Below are positions 46,271 to 55,035 of a DNA stretch of 64,000 nt, one piece after another (within the stretch, counting starts at the first letter, position 1; each line of letters starts with the position of its first letter). The stretch comes from Leucobacter ruminantium (GTDB taxonomy: Bacteria; Actinomycetota; Actinomycetes; Actinomycetales; Microbacteriaceae). Below the pieces are notes generated by a model that saw nothing but the letters and a program-made list of their open reading frames with translations, did no database searches and was not told where the DNA came from. The position numbers and the translations under genes are program-made. The stretch is taken from NCBI RefSeq assembly GCF_017565705.1, contig NZ_JAGDYL010000001.1, positions 310,001 to 374,000 on the forward strand, written 5' to 3'.

Positions 46271-46639
46271 GGGGCCGATCGGTTTCGACACGTCGATTTG
46301 AGACTGTGAGAAGCGAGCCGAGGACGCGGAGTTATCTCGTAAACGCCCTTCGCAAATCATAGGTGCCAACGCTAAGCGCACCGACTTCGCTCTCGCTGCC
46401 TAAGCACGAGACCGAGTCCGTCAGGTCGGGTGGGCCTCCGCCCCGGTTTCCTGGCGTCATCTAGGGGGCTTGCTGATGCGTCGCGTCTCAGGGCGCATCG
46501 GGACTTTCACTGAGACTGGGCCTGTCACCCTAGGTGTTCGTGACAAAGGATGGGGCCGAGCAGAACGTCTGCACGAACTACGCTCGTAGAAGGCACGGAA
46601 TCGTCGAAGTGGACCGGGGTTCGATTCCCCGCGGCTCCA
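46271..46639 (+). ncRNA. ssrA: Transfer-messenger RNA (tmRNA)
   Basis: The 5' end GGGGCCGATCGGTTTCGACA and the 3' end GGTTCGATTCCCCGCGGCTCCA form the tRNA-Ala-like domain (GGGGCCG with CGGCTCC). The tag reading frame encodes ANAKRTDFALAA and stops at TAA (46401-46403). The ALAA C-terminus is the protease-targeting end. The CCA tail is not fully encoded. It works with SmpB, encoded 12.7 kb downstream, to rescue stalled ribosomes. Confidence 0.97.
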
Positions 46640-46660
46640 CCGGAGCACTCGCATCACGCG

Positions 46661-46715
46661 CGCAATCATCAGCGAAGGGAACGCCCGGTGGGCGTTCCCT
46701 TCGCCGATGATTGCG
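46661..46715. terminator. Hairpin after ssrA, shared with the convergent gene
   Basis: CGCAATCATC-GCGAAGGGAACGCCC pairs with GGGCGTTCCCTTCGC-GATGATTGCG, with small internal loops. It lies between the tmRNA 3' end and the stop codon of the opposing gene. A long stable stem with no T tract. Confidence 0.8.
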
Positions 46716-46725
46716 ACGGGCCGGA

Positions 46726-47670
46726 TCAATACGGGATGTCGAGCGCGAGGAAGGCGTCGAACTCCGCGTCCTCGGGGATCTTGACGTCACCCTCGGGAAC
46801 CTCGTCGTTCGCAGCGTAGTCGAGCCTGCACGACGCCGTGAACGCCCCGTTCGCGGGCACGTCGGGCCAGTCGGAGCAGACGGCGAAGATCTCGTCGTCG
46901 ACATAGCCGACGATGTAGAGGTACGGGTACTGCACCGCCTGGCTGAGCGACGAGGTGAACTCTCCCTCGACGTATCCGCTGTCGCTTCCCGCAAAACCAT
47001 CCACCGCGATCCCTCCGGTCATCGCCGGGGTCGCGAATTCGAGCGAGGTCTGCTCGATCTTGATCATCTCCGCCGCGAGCATGTCGCTCGAGATGATGCC
47101 TTTGAAGATCGACTGCTGCTCGGGCAGCAGGTACATGCTCGCCGGGTTGCGCCCGATGACGCGACCATCCGCGTCGTAGGCCGTCAGATCGAAGAAGACC
47201 TCGGCCGCCTGCTCGGCATCCTCATTGGTCACGTGGGAGTAGAGCGCCAGAAGCCCCTGCGAGTCGGGGGCGGTTCTGACGAACTCCGAGAACGAGATGT
47301 CCGAGACGATCACCAGTTCGAGATCCCCGAGAGTCTGAGTCGTTCCGACGTCGAGGTCGGCCAGTTCCTTCTCCGCCGCGGCGAGAGCGGTGTCCGCCTT
47401 CGCACGCTCGTTCCACAGCCATGCGGCGGCACCGCCGAAGCCGATCGTCGCGAGCAGCAGCACGCCGCAGGCGACGGCCAGCCCGATCACCAGGGGGGAC
47501 GCGCCCCGCTTGCGCACGATCGGAGCGGGCACGCTCGCCTCATCGAGATGGGGGGCGACCGGCCCCCCGTGAACCGGGGTGCCTTGTTCGCCGGGGGCTC
47601 GGCCGCCCGGCTCGCCGGCGCCCTGAGCGCTGTAACCACCGTAATCGCCCTGAGGCTCGGAACCCGTCAT
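46726..47670 (-). CDS. Membrane-anchored hypothetical protein
   Basis: This 314-residue protein has a Gly/Pro-rich cytoplasmic N-terminus (1-55, GDYGGYSAQGAGEPGG), one transmembrane helix at about 59-85 (SPLVIGLAVACGVLLLATIGF), a short coiled segment (about 90-105), and an extracellular beta-rich domain (110-314) with two cysteines (AVCSDW, ASCRLDY). The layout is that of actinobacterial DUF4352/FxLYD-type surface proteins (YSHVTNEDAEQAAEVFFDLTAYD resembles an FxLYD strand), but I cannot assign it firmly. It stands alone, convergent with ssrA. Confidence 0.75.
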   Translation of the reverse strand: MTGSEPQGDYGGYSAQGAGEPGGRAPGEQGTPVHGGPVAPHLDEASVPAPIVRKRGASPLVIGLAVACGVLLLATIGFGGAAAWLWNERAKADTALAAAEKELADLDVGTTQTLGDLELVIVSDISFSEFVRTAPDSQGLLALYSHVTNEDAEQAAEVFFDLTAYDADGRVIGRNPASMYLLPEQQSIFKGIISSDMLAAEMIKIEQTSLEFATPAMTGGIAVDGFAGSDSGYVEGEFTSSLSQAVQYPYLYIVGYVDDEIFAVCSDWPDVPANGAFTASCRLDYAANDEVPEGDVKIPEDAEFDAFLALDIPY

Positions 47671-47787
47671 CTCCCCGCCCTCGCATCTGGGCCGGAGGTC
47701 CGCTCCGCCAGCGCAGAACCGCGCCCCGATCGCGTTTCCCTGCGACGAAGTGTAGCAGCGGAGACGCGAGGCGCGGCGGCGGTTCCG

Positions 47788-48546
47788 CTAGATCGCCATC
47801 TCGCCGGATTCGAGACGCTGCTTGACGAGGCTGAGGAAGCGGCCGGCGTCGGCCCCGTCGATCAGGCGGTGGTCGTAGCTCAGTGAGAGATACATCATGC
47901 TCCGCACCTCGACGACCTCGCCGCGCTCGGGATCCTGCACCGCCACCGGTCGGCGCACGATCGCGCCGGTGCCGAGGATCGCGGCCTGCGGCTGGTTGAT
48001 GATCGGCGTGTCGATCAGCGTACCGACCGAGCCGTAGTTCGTGACGGTGAAGGTGCCGCCCGAGAGGTCTTCGAGCCCGACCTTTCCGGTGCGCGAGCGC
48101 TCCGCGAGGTCGCCGATGCTCCGGGCGAGTTCGGCGACCCCCATCGTCCCGGCGTCCTTGATCACCGGCACCAGCAGGCCCCTCGGGGTATCGACGGCGA
48201 CGCCGATGTGCTCCCCGTCGGGGTAGCGGATGAGCCCCGCGTCGAGGTCGATCGTCGCGTTCATCTTCGGGTGGGCCTGCAGCGCCTCCACCGCAGCCCT
48301 GATGATGAAGGGCAGGTAGCTCAGACCGACACCCTCGCGCTCGCGAAATGCGTCCTTCTCCTGCGCCCGGTAGGCGGAGATCGCACTGAGATCGACCTCC
48401 ACCGTGGCGGTGAGCTGCGCGGACCCCTGGAGGGATTCCGTCATGCGCCTGGCGATGGTCGCCCGGATGCGGGTGACCTTCTCGGTAGTGCCGTAGAGGG
48501 CTTCGGCGGGCGTAGCGCCCTCGTGCGGAGCGGAGTGGGTGTTCAT
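47788..48546 (-). CDS. Stand-alone 2-oxo acid dehydrogenase E2 catalytic core (no lipoyl or E1/E3-binding domain)
   Basis: This 252-residue protein corresponds only to the acyltransferase core of dihydrolipoamide acyltransferases. It starts at [13 protein letters not shown], continues through [20 protein letters not shown] and [14 protein letters not shown], and ends with the active-site motif [16 protein letters not shown] (His226, Asp230). Normal E2 proteins carry one to three lipoyl domains plus a peripheral-subunit-binding domain before this core; here only about 20 extra residues precede it. It may use the free lipoyl protein at 55036-55263. It is divergent from an AEC transporter gene. 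Confidence 0.9.
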   Translation of the reverse strand: MNTHSAPHEGATPAEALYGTTEKVTRIRATIARRMTESLQGSAQLTATVEVDLSAISAYRAQEKDAFREREGVGLSYLPFIIRAAVEALQAHPKMNATIDLDAGLIRYPDGEHIGVAVDTPRGLLVPVIKDAGTMGVAELARSIGDLAERSRTGKVGLEDLSGGTFTVTNYGSVGTLIDTPIINQPQAAILGTGAIVRRPVAVQDPERGEVVEVRSMMYLSLSYDHRLIDGADAGRFLSLVKQRLESGEMAI

Positions 48547-48664
48547 CGCTGCGGTATCTCCATCGATATCGGGTGCGGCTCCCGGGGTGGCGGAGCGCGC
48601 TCTGGTCCAACCAGGGTAGCATCCTGGGGAGACTCCGACGCGGCAGACTCCGAGGGGACCACGA

Positions 48665-49648
48665 ATGCTTGAAGTGATACCGACCATCGCGCCGCTCTTC
48701 GTGCTCCTCGGCGTCGGCATGGCGGCCGGATTCTCGCAGCGCTTCCGCAGCGCCCAAGCGGGACTCAACGCGTTCGTCTTCACCTTCTCGCTGCCGGCGT
48801 TCCTCTTCACCGCGCTCTCCAAGGCTCCGATCGCCGAGGGCATTCCCCTGCCGTTCGTCGTCGTCTCGTTCGCGCTGCCCGGGGCCGTCGCCCTCGTCGT
48901 CTACGCCGCCGCGCTCATCCGGCGGCGCTCCTCGCGCGGCGACTCGGGGCCGATTCTCGCGGGGCCCCTGGCGGTCGCCGCCACCTACGGGAATGTGGGC
49001 TACCTCGGCGTGCCGATCGCGATGAGCATCGTCGGGCCGGGCGCCGCACTCGCTGCGGCGCTCGGACAGCTGCTCCACAACGTGCTGTTCATGGTGGGGT
49101 ACCCGCTGCTCAAATCGATCGGCAGCGGCGCGCCGGCAGCGGGCTCGGCGCTCAGCCGTCTGCTCTCGGTGCTCTGGACCGTGCTGAAGCGCTCGGTGCT
49201 GCTCAACCCCGTGGTGCTCGGCGTCGTCGCCGGCGTGCTCGCGGGCGCCCTGCCCGTCGAGATCCCCGAGGTGATCGACGCGAGCATCACGATGCTCGGA
49301 CAGGCGGCGGTTCCCGCGGCGATGTTCGCGGTCGGTCTCTCGATCAAACCCGCCTTCGAAGGAATGCGGTCCGGGAGCGTGCCCCTCGGAGCCGTCCTGC
49401 TCGCCTCAGCTGTGAAGCTCCTGGCGCTGCCCCTGCTGACGATACTGGCGCTACTCCCTCTCGGCGGATCCCTCGCACCCGAGTGGGTCGCGACGGCGGT
49501 GATCATGGCCGCCGTGCCCGTCTCCTCCACCGCGAGCATCATCGTCTTCGAGTACGACGGGGACACCCGGCTCACGAGTGCGACGACCCTGCTCACGAGC
49601 GTCGCCGCGATCGTCACGGTGCCGCTGATGATCGCGCTCACCCCCTGA
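48665..49648 (+). CDS. AEC-family transporter (auxin efflux carrier-like)
   Basis: This 327-residue membrane protein has about ten predicted helices in two halves, with the AEC signatures [31 protein letters not shown] and the C-terminal [16 protein letters not shown]. Bacterial members export or import dicarboxylates and related acids (for example MdcF, malonate). It is close to the TRAP cluster on the same strand, so it may handle a related carboxylate. The substrate is not determinable here. Confidence 0.9.
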   Translation: MLEVIPTIAPLFVLLGVGMAAGFSQRFRSAQAGLNAFVFTFSLPAFLFTALSKAPIAEGIPLPFVVVSFALPGAVALVVYAAALIRRRSSRGDSGPILAGPLAVAATYGNVGYLGVPIAMSIVGPGAALAAALGQLLHNVLFMVGYPLLKSIGSGAPAAGSALSRLLSVLWTVLKRSVLLNPVVLGVVAGVLAGALPVEIPEVIDASITMLGQAAVPAAMFAVGLSIKPAFEGMRSGSVPLGAVLLASAVKLLALPLLTILALLPLGGSLAPEWVATAVIMAAVPVSSTASIIVFEYDGDTRLTSATTLLTSVAAIVTVPLMIALTP

Positions 49649-49837
49649 CGCGAAAGGCGACGCGAAGGGCCCGGACGAACGCCTCCCGCGCCGCATGACG
49701 GGCTCGAAACCGGCGGACCCGGGCCTCCCACACCCGCCAGCACGAAGAGCCCCGAAACGCGAACGTCACGTTTACGTAACGGATTGTGCGGAGGAAAAGC
49801 GCAGCTCAGAACCGAGTTCGCAGCCGATCACCGACGC

Positions 49838-49850
49838 CTGGACCAACCAG
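49838..49850. promoter_or_regulatory. Operator-like site 1 (CTGG-N5-CCAG)
   Basis: CTGGACCAACCAG resembles the TGGT...ACCA operators of FadR/FCD-type GntR regulators, with weaker symmetry than site 2. Its centre lies 43 bp (about four helical turns) from that of site 2. Confidence 0.4.
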
Positions 49851-49880
49851 AGATGCCCGCCGTGAGGCTCTCGCGCTTGC

Positions 49881-49893
49881 CTGGTTCTACCAG
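49881..49893. promoter_or_regulatory. Operator-like site 2 (CTGGT-N3-ACCAG) in the promoter spacer
   Basis: CTGGTTCTACCAG has 5-bp perfect arms and overlaps the end of the -35 and the spacer of the predicted promoter. This is a classic repressor position. FadR (CTGGTCNGACCAG) and LldR sites share this form. The likely binder is the FCD-type GntR protein encoded at 58328-59062 (inference). Confidence 0.5.
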
Positions 49894-50026
49894 AGTGTGC
49901 ATACTGTTCCGAGGCGTTTCCCCGCTAGCACGGTGGAATCGCCGAGAGAGCGAAACCACCAAGCTTGCTCACCGCTACACCTGGGCGGAGACAACCATCC
50001 AACCAGTCACACGTCTCAAGGAGGAG

Positions 50027-51049
50027 ATGAACTTGAAGAAGAAAACCACCCTCGTCGCAGCGGCCATCGCCGCTTCGGCTCTCGCCCTCACCGCGTGCTC
50101 CGGCGGCGCCTCCGGCGGCAGCGGCGCAGACGGCGAGACCTACAACTGGGACATGACGATCACCGTCTCCGAGACCTCGACCTGGTGGGCCGGCGCCGAG
50201 AAGTTCGCGGAACTGCTCGACGAGAAGTCCGACGGTCGCATGACCCTCAACCTCTTCGCGAACGAGCAGCTCTCGGGCGGCGACCCCGCGGCCGGAGTCG
50301 AGATGCTCGCCAACGGTGACAAGGCCTTCTCCTACAACTCCCCCATCATCTACTCGGGCATCGACCCCCGCTTCTCGGCGATCACCGCACCCTTCCTGTA
50401 CGCCGACTACGAGCAGGCCGACGCCGCGATCGAGGGCGGGGCCGCAGAGGCCTACGAGGGCCTCACCGAGGAGATGGGCATCAAGATGCTCGGCTTCGGC
50501 GAATCGGGCTTCCGCCAGATCACGAACAGCAAGCACGAGATCGTCGAGCCCGCCGACGTCAAGGGGCTCAAGCTGCGCGTCGCCGGCTCCGACCTCTTCC
50601 TCGACATCTACAAGGAGCTGGGCGCCGACCCCGTCTCCATGAACTTCGCCGAGGTCTTCACCTCGCTGCAGACCGGCGCCATCGACGGCCAGGAGAACCC
50701 CTTCGACGTCATCTACTCGAACGGGCTCATGGAGGTGCAGGACTACCTCACCGTGTGGAACTACGTCTACGACCCGCTGATCCTCGGCATGAACCTCGAG
50801 CAGTACGAGAGCCTGAGCGACGAGGACAAGAAGATCGTCGACGAGGCCGCTGCGGAGGCGAACGAGTACCAGATCAACCTCAGCCGCGAGCGCGAGGCCG
50901 AGCAGCTCGCCGAGATGCAGGACCAGATGACGGTCACCGAGCTCACGCCCGAGCAGCTCGAAGCGTTCCGCGATGCCATGCAGCCGGTGTACGAGAAGTA
51001 CACCGACAAGTGGACCCCCGAGCTCGCCGAAGCGGTCCAGCCGAAGTAG
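50027..51049 (+). CDS. TRAP transporter solute-binding lipoprotein (DctP family)
   Basis: This 340-residue exported lipoprotein has a basic start (MNLKKK), a hydrophobic signal and the lipobox LTAC, so it is anchored outside the membrane. The DctP fold shows LKLRVAGSDLFLDIYKELGADP, where the Arg normally salt-bridges a substrate carboxylate, and FTSLQTGAIDGQENPFDVI. The substrate is therefore probably an organic acid. The SD lies only 2-3 nt from the ATG; a TTG two codons later has ideal spacing and could be the true start. It is first in the P-Q-M transporter genes. Confidence 0.93.
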   Translation: MNLKKKTTLVAAAIAASALALTACSGGASGGSGADGETYNWDMTITVSETSTWWAGAEKFAELLDEKSDGRMTLNLFANEQLSGGDPAAGVEMLANGDKAFSYNSPIIYSGIDPRFSAITAPFLYADYEQADAAIEGGAAEAYEGLTEEMGIKMLGFGESGFRQITNSKHEIVEPADVKGLKLRVAGSDLFLDIYKELGADPVSMNFAEVFTSLQTGAIDGQENPFDVIYSNGLMEVQDYLTVWNYVYDPLILGMNLEQYESLSDEDKKIVDEAAAEANEYQINLSREREAEQLAEMQDQMTVTELTPEQLEAFRDAMQPVYEKYTDKWTPELAEAVQPK

Positions 51050-51063
51050 TCCGACTCCGCCGC

Positions 51064-51093
51064 GGAGGGCGGTGCCGACAGGCCCCGCCCTCC
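51064..51093 (+). terminator. Intercistronic hairpin between P and Q genes
   Basis: GGAGGGCGG / CCGCCCTCC arms enclose a 12-nt loop in the 62-bp P-Q gap. Its likely role is partial termination or 3'-end protection, so that the binding protein is made in excess over the membrane subunits, as is common for solute-binding protein genes. Confidence 0.6.
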
Positions 51094-51111
51094 CGAGAGT
51101 TCGAAACGCTC

Positions 51112-51708
51112 ATGTTCGATCTGATCCTGCGCAGGCTCGAGAACACGATCATCGCGGTCACCTTCCTGTTCATCACGCTGTTGGCCTTCGCCAACGTGGT
51201 GGCGCGATACGTCTTCCATGCCTCTTTCTCGTTCACCAGCGAGTTGCTCGTCAACCTCGCTGTGCTGCTGACCATGGTCGGCGCCTCCGCCGCGACGCGG
51301 CTCGGCACCCACCCCAGCTTCAGCCTGCTCCGCGACTCCACCCGCGGAGCCCTCCACAAGCTCATCATCGTGGTGGTCTGCCTCGCGATGCTGGCCTTCT
51401 ACGCGGTCTTCCTCTGGCTCGGGTGGGACACCGCCATGAAGCAGTTCGAATCCGGCCGCCTGACCCCGGCCCTGCAACTGCCGCAGGGGCTCTTCTCGCT
51501 CGCGCTGCCCCTCGGCGCGCTGCTCGGCACGATCCGCACCATCCAGGTGGCCGTCATCGAGCTGCGCGGCGGCGAGGCGTTCAAGGGCGAGGAGGCCGAA
51601 GCGCTCGAAGCAGTGGCGGTCATGCAGGCCGTCGAGCAGCCCACCGACGCGTCGCAGAGCGACGATCCCGTAGACACGACCGACACGAAGGCAGGTGACC
51701 GCTCATGA
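51112..51708 (+). CDS. TRAP transporter small permease (DctQ family)
   Basis: This 198-residue protein has four predicted helices: about 10-33, 45-67 (with WARYVF-like ANVVARYVFHASFSFTSEL), 88-110 and 128-150. The rest is a 45-residue acidic cytoplasmic tail (GEEAEALEAVAVMQAVEQP...) that is longer than usual. It pairs with DctM to form the sodium-driven permease. The stop codon overlaps the start of the large permease gene (ATGA). Confidence 0.92.
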   Translation: MFDLILRRLENTIIAVTFLFITLLAFANVVARYVFHASFSFTSELLVNLAVLLTMVGASAATRLGTHPSFSLLRDSTRGALHKLIIVVVCLAMLAFYAVFLWLGWDTAMKQFESGRLTPALQLPQGLFSLALPLGALLGTIRTIQVAVIELRGGEAFKGEEAEALEAVAVMQAVEQPTDASQSDDPVDTTDTKAGDRS

Positions 51709-53183
51709 TCGAGCTCGTACTCTTCGGCACCTTCCTGGTCTGCCTGTTCATCGGCGTGCCGATCGCGATGTCGATGGGACTCTCGGCGTTCGCCACGATC
51801 ATCTACGCGAGCGGTTTCAAGGCGCTCGCTCCCGCATCGGCGATCCTCTACGCGGGCATGTCCTCCGAGACTCTGCTCGCGATCCCGTTCTTCATCCTCG
51901 CAGGCGTCATCATGGAGCTCACCGGCATATCGAAGAGACTGGTCGAACTCGCCGACGCCGCCTTCGGGCACATGAAGAACGGCATCGCCCTCACGACGAT
52001 CCTCGTCGCTCTCGTGTTCTCCTCCATCTCGGGGTCCGGTCCCGCGACGGTCGCCGCGATCGGCGGCATCCTGATCCCCGCGCTCGCCAAGCACGGCTAC
52101 ACGAAGCGGCACGCCGCCTCGCTCGTCGCGACCTCGGGCGAGCTCGGCATCATCCTGCCCCCGAGCATCGCCTACATCGTGTTCGCGGTGGTCGCGGCCG
52201 ACTACGCCGGCCCGGGGGTCGATCGCGTCACCATCGGCCGCCTCTTCATGGCGGGCGTCGTGCCCGGTCTCATCCTCGTCGTGGTGCTCTACATCATCGC
52301 CCGCTTCCTGCCCCGCGACATGGAGCTCGCGAAGGCGAACGCGGCGGCGCATCTCAGCTCGGCGATGGGCAAGAGCCCGCGCACCAGGGGTGCCACGGTC
52401 ACCGCGACGGGCGCCGTCGCGAACACCTCGGACAACACCGGCCTGCTCACGATCGACGAGGTGACCCCCGAGAACGCGGCCGCGGGCGGCGGTATCGGCA
52501 TGCGCACCAAGCGCGCACCGGCCTCCGTCGTGCTCAAGGCGTTCGCACGGGCGATCCCCGGCCTGCTCGTGCCCGTGATCATCCTCGGCGGCATCTACGG
52601 CGGCATCTTCACGCCGACCGAGTCGGCCGCGGTGGCGTCGGTCTACGCCCTCGTCGTCGGCCTCGTCTCGCGCGAGCTGAAGCTCGGATCCCTGTTCAAG
52701 ATCTTCACCTCGGCCGGCGTCATGTCGGGCCGCATCATGCTGATCATCGCGTCGGCGACCCTGTTCGCCTACGTCATCACGCGCAACCAGATCGCACGGC
52801 ACGTCGCCGACTGGATGCTCAACCTGACCGACAGCATGGTGCTGCTCGTGCTGATCATCAACCTGGCGCTGCTGATCGCGGGCATGTTCATGGACGCCAT
52901 CTCGGCGTTCTACCTCTTCATCCCGCTCTTCGTGCCGGTACTGCTCGAATTGGGCATGGATCTCACGACGATCGGCGTCATGATGACGATGAACCTCGCG
53001 ATCGGCCTCATCACGCCGCCGGTGGGCATCGACCTCTTCGTGGCGGCGAGCATCGCCAAGATTCCGTTCGGAGAGGCCGTGAGAGGCATCGCGCCGTTCG
53101 TCGTATCGGGCGTCGCCGTGCTCATGCTCGTCACCTTCATCCCGGCGCTGAGCAACTGGCTGCCCGACCTGCTCGGCCTCTGA
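51705..53183 (+). CDS. TRAP transporter large permease (DctM family) with loop insertion
   Basis: This 492-residue membrane subunit has about 12 helices. Family segments are ISGSGPATVAAIGGILIPAL, SGELGIILPPSIAYIVF, TPTESAAVASVYALVVG and NLAIGLITPPVGIDLFVAA. Most DctM proteins are about 425-440 residues; here about 55 extra residues (roughly 208-265, MGKSPRTRGATVTATG...IDEVTPENAAAGGG) form a polar, Thr/Ala/Gly-rich cytoplasmic insertion between two helices. The insertion keeps frame and composition. Confidence 0.93.
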   Translation: MIELVLFGTFLVCLFIGVPIAMSMGLSAFATIIYASGFKALAPASAILYAGMSSETLLAIPFFILAGVIMELTGISKRLVELADAAFGHMKNGIALTTILVALVFSSISGSGPATVAAIGGILIPALAKHGYTKRHAASLVATSGELGIILPPSIAYIVFAVVAADYAGPGVDRVTIGRLFMAGVVPGLILVVVLYIIARFLPRDMELAKANAAAHLSSAMGKSPRTRGATVTATGAVANTSDNTGLLTIDEVTPENAAAGGGIGMRTKRAPASVVLKAFARAIPGLLVPVIILGGIYGGIFTPTESAAVASVYALVVGLVSRELKLGSLFKIFTSAGVMSGRIMLIIASATLFAYVITRNQIARHVADWMLNLTDSMVLLVLIINLALLIAGMFMDAISAFYLFIPLFVPVLLELGMDLTTIGVMMTMNLAIGLITPPVGIDLFVAASIAKIPFGEAVRGIAPFVVSGVAVLMLVTFIPALSNWLPDLLGL

Positions 53184-53202
53184 GCCGGGAAAGGACCCTC
53201 AC

Positions 53203-53970
53203 ATGTCACAGGAACTCTCCGGCAAGGTCAGCGTCGTCACCGGCGCCGCCGGCGGTATCGGCGCGGCCATCGCGCGCGAGCTCGCCGCCCGCGGATCGGA
53301 CGTGCTGATCATCGACGTCACCGACGGCGCGCAGACCGTCGAGTCCATCCTGACGCAGACGGGCGGTTCGGTGCGTGCGCGCAGCGAGATCGTCGACATC
53401 AGGGATCGCGACGCGGTGCGCGCGTGCCTCGACGGCCTGGTCGCCGACTGGGGATCCCTCGACGTGCTCGTGAACAACGCGGGCACCGCGGGTCGCCTCA
53501 GTCTCGAGGACATGACCGATGAGATCTGGGATCGGGACATCGAGACCAACCTCAAGGGCACCTTCCTCATGACCCAGTGCGCGGTCTACCCGCACATGCG
53601 GGCCGCAGGATCGGGCGCGATCGTCAACGTGAGCTCGATCTCCGGGATCATCGGCGGAGCGAACTCCGGCGGCGACGGCGCGGCGCGCACCGGCCCGGCC
53701 TACGCCGCGTCGAAGGGCGGGGTCATCGCCTTCACCAGGTGGGTGGCGAAGGAGGTGGGGCCGCTCGGCATCACCTGCAACACCGTCGCCCCCGGCCCGG
53801 TCGAGACGCCGATGACGCAGGGCGTGCCCTATCCCGTCGAGGCCCAGCCGATCCAGCGCATCGGACAGCCCGAGGACATCGCGTCCGCGGTGGCGTTCCT
53901 CGCCTCTCCCGGAGCGAGCTACATCACGGGCGAGACCCTCAAGGTGTGCGGGGGTACGGCTATCGGCTGA
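53203..53970 (+). CDS. SDR-family dehydrogenase in the TRAP cluster
   Basis: This 255-residue classical SDR has TGAAGGIG at 13-20, NNAG at 91-94, catalytic Ser in NVSSISG and Tyr167/Lys171 in YAASKGG, then PGPVETPMTQ. The Asp after strand 2 (IIDVT) suggests NAD. It starts 19 bp after the large permease gene with GGGAAAGG upstream, so it is in the transporter operon. It probably oxidises the hydroxyl of the imported compound. A strong hairpin follows. Confidence 0.93.
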   Translation: MSQELSGKVSVVTGAAGGIGAAIARELAARGSDVLIIDVTDGAQTVESILTQTGGSVRARSEIVDIRDRDAVRACLDGLVADWGSLDVLVNNAGTAGRLSLEDMTDEIWDRDIETNLKGTFLMTQCAVYPHMRAAGSGAIVNVSSISGIIGGANSGGDGAARTGPAYAASKGGVIAFTRWVAKEVGPLGITCNTVAPGPVETPMTQGVPYPVEAQPIQRIGQPEDIASAVAFLASPGASYITGETLKVCGGTAIG

Positions 53971-53992
53971 TCCCTCGCCGCACACCCCCTTC

Positions 53993-54025
53993 GCCTGTGC
54001 GCTCCCCACCCCGGAGCGCACAGGC
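53993..54025 (+). terminator. Hairpin between the SDR and PPC genes
   Basis: Perfect 13-bp arms GCCTGTGCGCTCC / GGAGCGCACAGGC enclose a 7-nt loop. No T run follows. It may separate the transporter/SDR message from the PPC-lipoyl-E1 message, or stabilise it after processing. Confidence 0.65.
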
Positions 54026-54093
54026 GCCGCCCCCAACAGGGGCGCCGGGAAGAACTCCCACCTCTCGAAGTCACAAGCTGATAGGAGGCTGCG

Positions 54094-54969
54094 ATGCGAC
54101 CGCTGGTACATCCAGGCCCGAAGACCCAACCGAGAATCATCTCCGTTCCGGTGCGCACTGAGCGCGCGATCTGCGAGCTGCAGCCCGGACGCCCCCTCGC
54201 CGAGCAGTTGCACGAGACGCTGTCGCAGCTCGGCTCCGACAGCGGGTTCGCCGAGATCCACGGCGGCGACTACTCACCGCTGAGCTACTGCGTGCCCGAC
54301 GTCGCGACCGCGGAGAAAGCGCTCAGCTTCTCCGAGACCCGCGGGCACGACACCGCCCACCTCGTCTACGGCTCGGTCACGCTCGGCCTGCGCGAGGGAT
54401 CGCCCTACATGCACAGCCACTGCTGCTGGCAGGCGGCGGACGGCGCCCTCGAGGGCGGGCACGTCTGGCTCGAGACCGAGCCGGGATCCCCTCCCCCGTT
54501 CGCCGTCGTCACCGCCGTCCACGGGGCGCGGTGGAACAGCGCGACCGACCCGGAAACCCAGATGCCGGTGTTCACGCCGACGGAACGGAGTATCGACATG
54601 CCCGATCACGAGACCCTGCAGCCCGACACTGTGATCGCCCGCGTGCTGCCGGGAGAGGACATCACGGAGGCACTGCTCGAGGTCTGCCGCGAGGCCGGCT
54701 TCGAGCGGGCGACGGTGCGCGCCGGGCTGGGCAGCTTCGTCGGCGCGACCTTCGTCGACCGCGCGAGCGGCGAGCACCGCACCGCCGACGGACCGGCGAC
54801 CGAGGTGATCGCGCTCATCGGCGACGTGCGCACCGTCGACGGAGAACCCGAGACGCGGCTCAGCTGCACGCTCGTCGACCGCCACGGCGTCGTCCACGCC
54901 GGCGAGCTCGTGCCCGGCGAGAACCCGGTCGCCGCGACGTTCGAGCTCACCGTGCAGCGCATCGGCTGA
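54094..54969 (+). CDS. Tandem PPC (DUF296) domain protein
   Basis: This 291-residue protein appears to hold two PPC/DUF296 modules, about 18-145 and 168-290. The first has the metal-site-like PYMHSHCCWQ (about 109-118); the second has RATVRAGLGSFVGATFVDR and TEVIALIGDV, typical of the PPC core. It lacks the AT-hook found in plant PPC proteins, so DNA binding is not implied. AGGAGG precedes the start. It is placed between an SDR and the lipoyl/E1 genes, which suggests a metabolic role with the dehydrogenase. Function unknown. Confidence 0.8.
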   Translation: MRPLVHPGPKTQPRIISVPVRTERAICELQPGRPLAEQLHETLSQLGSDSGFAEIHGGDYSPLSYCVPDVATAEKALSFSETRGHDTAHLVYGSVTLGLREGSPYMHSHCCWQAADGALEGGHVWLETEPGSPPPFAVVTAVHGARWNSATDPETQMPVFTPTERSIDMPDHETLQPDTVIARVLPGEDITEALLEVCREAGFERATVRAGLGSFVGATFVDRASGEHRTADGPATEVIALIGDVRTVDGEPETRLSCTLVDRHGVVHAGELVPGENPVAATFELTVQRIG

Positions 54970-55035
54970 CCGCCCGCCGCGCACCACCGCACCCGACCAG
55001 ATCAGAGAACCCCACCCAACCGAAGGAGAACCACC

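Larger units (their letters stand above)
49649..50026 (+). promoter_or_regulatory. Regulatory region upstream of the TRAP operon
   Basis: There is no gene in this 378-bp stretch. It holds a perfect TTACGTAA palindrome (49772-49779), two FadR/FCD-type operator-like sites (49838-49850 and 49881-49893) and a good promoter (TTGCCT 49877-49882, 17 bp, CATACT 49900-49905). The leader of about 115 nt ends in AAGGAGG just before the start codon. Confidence 0.6.
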
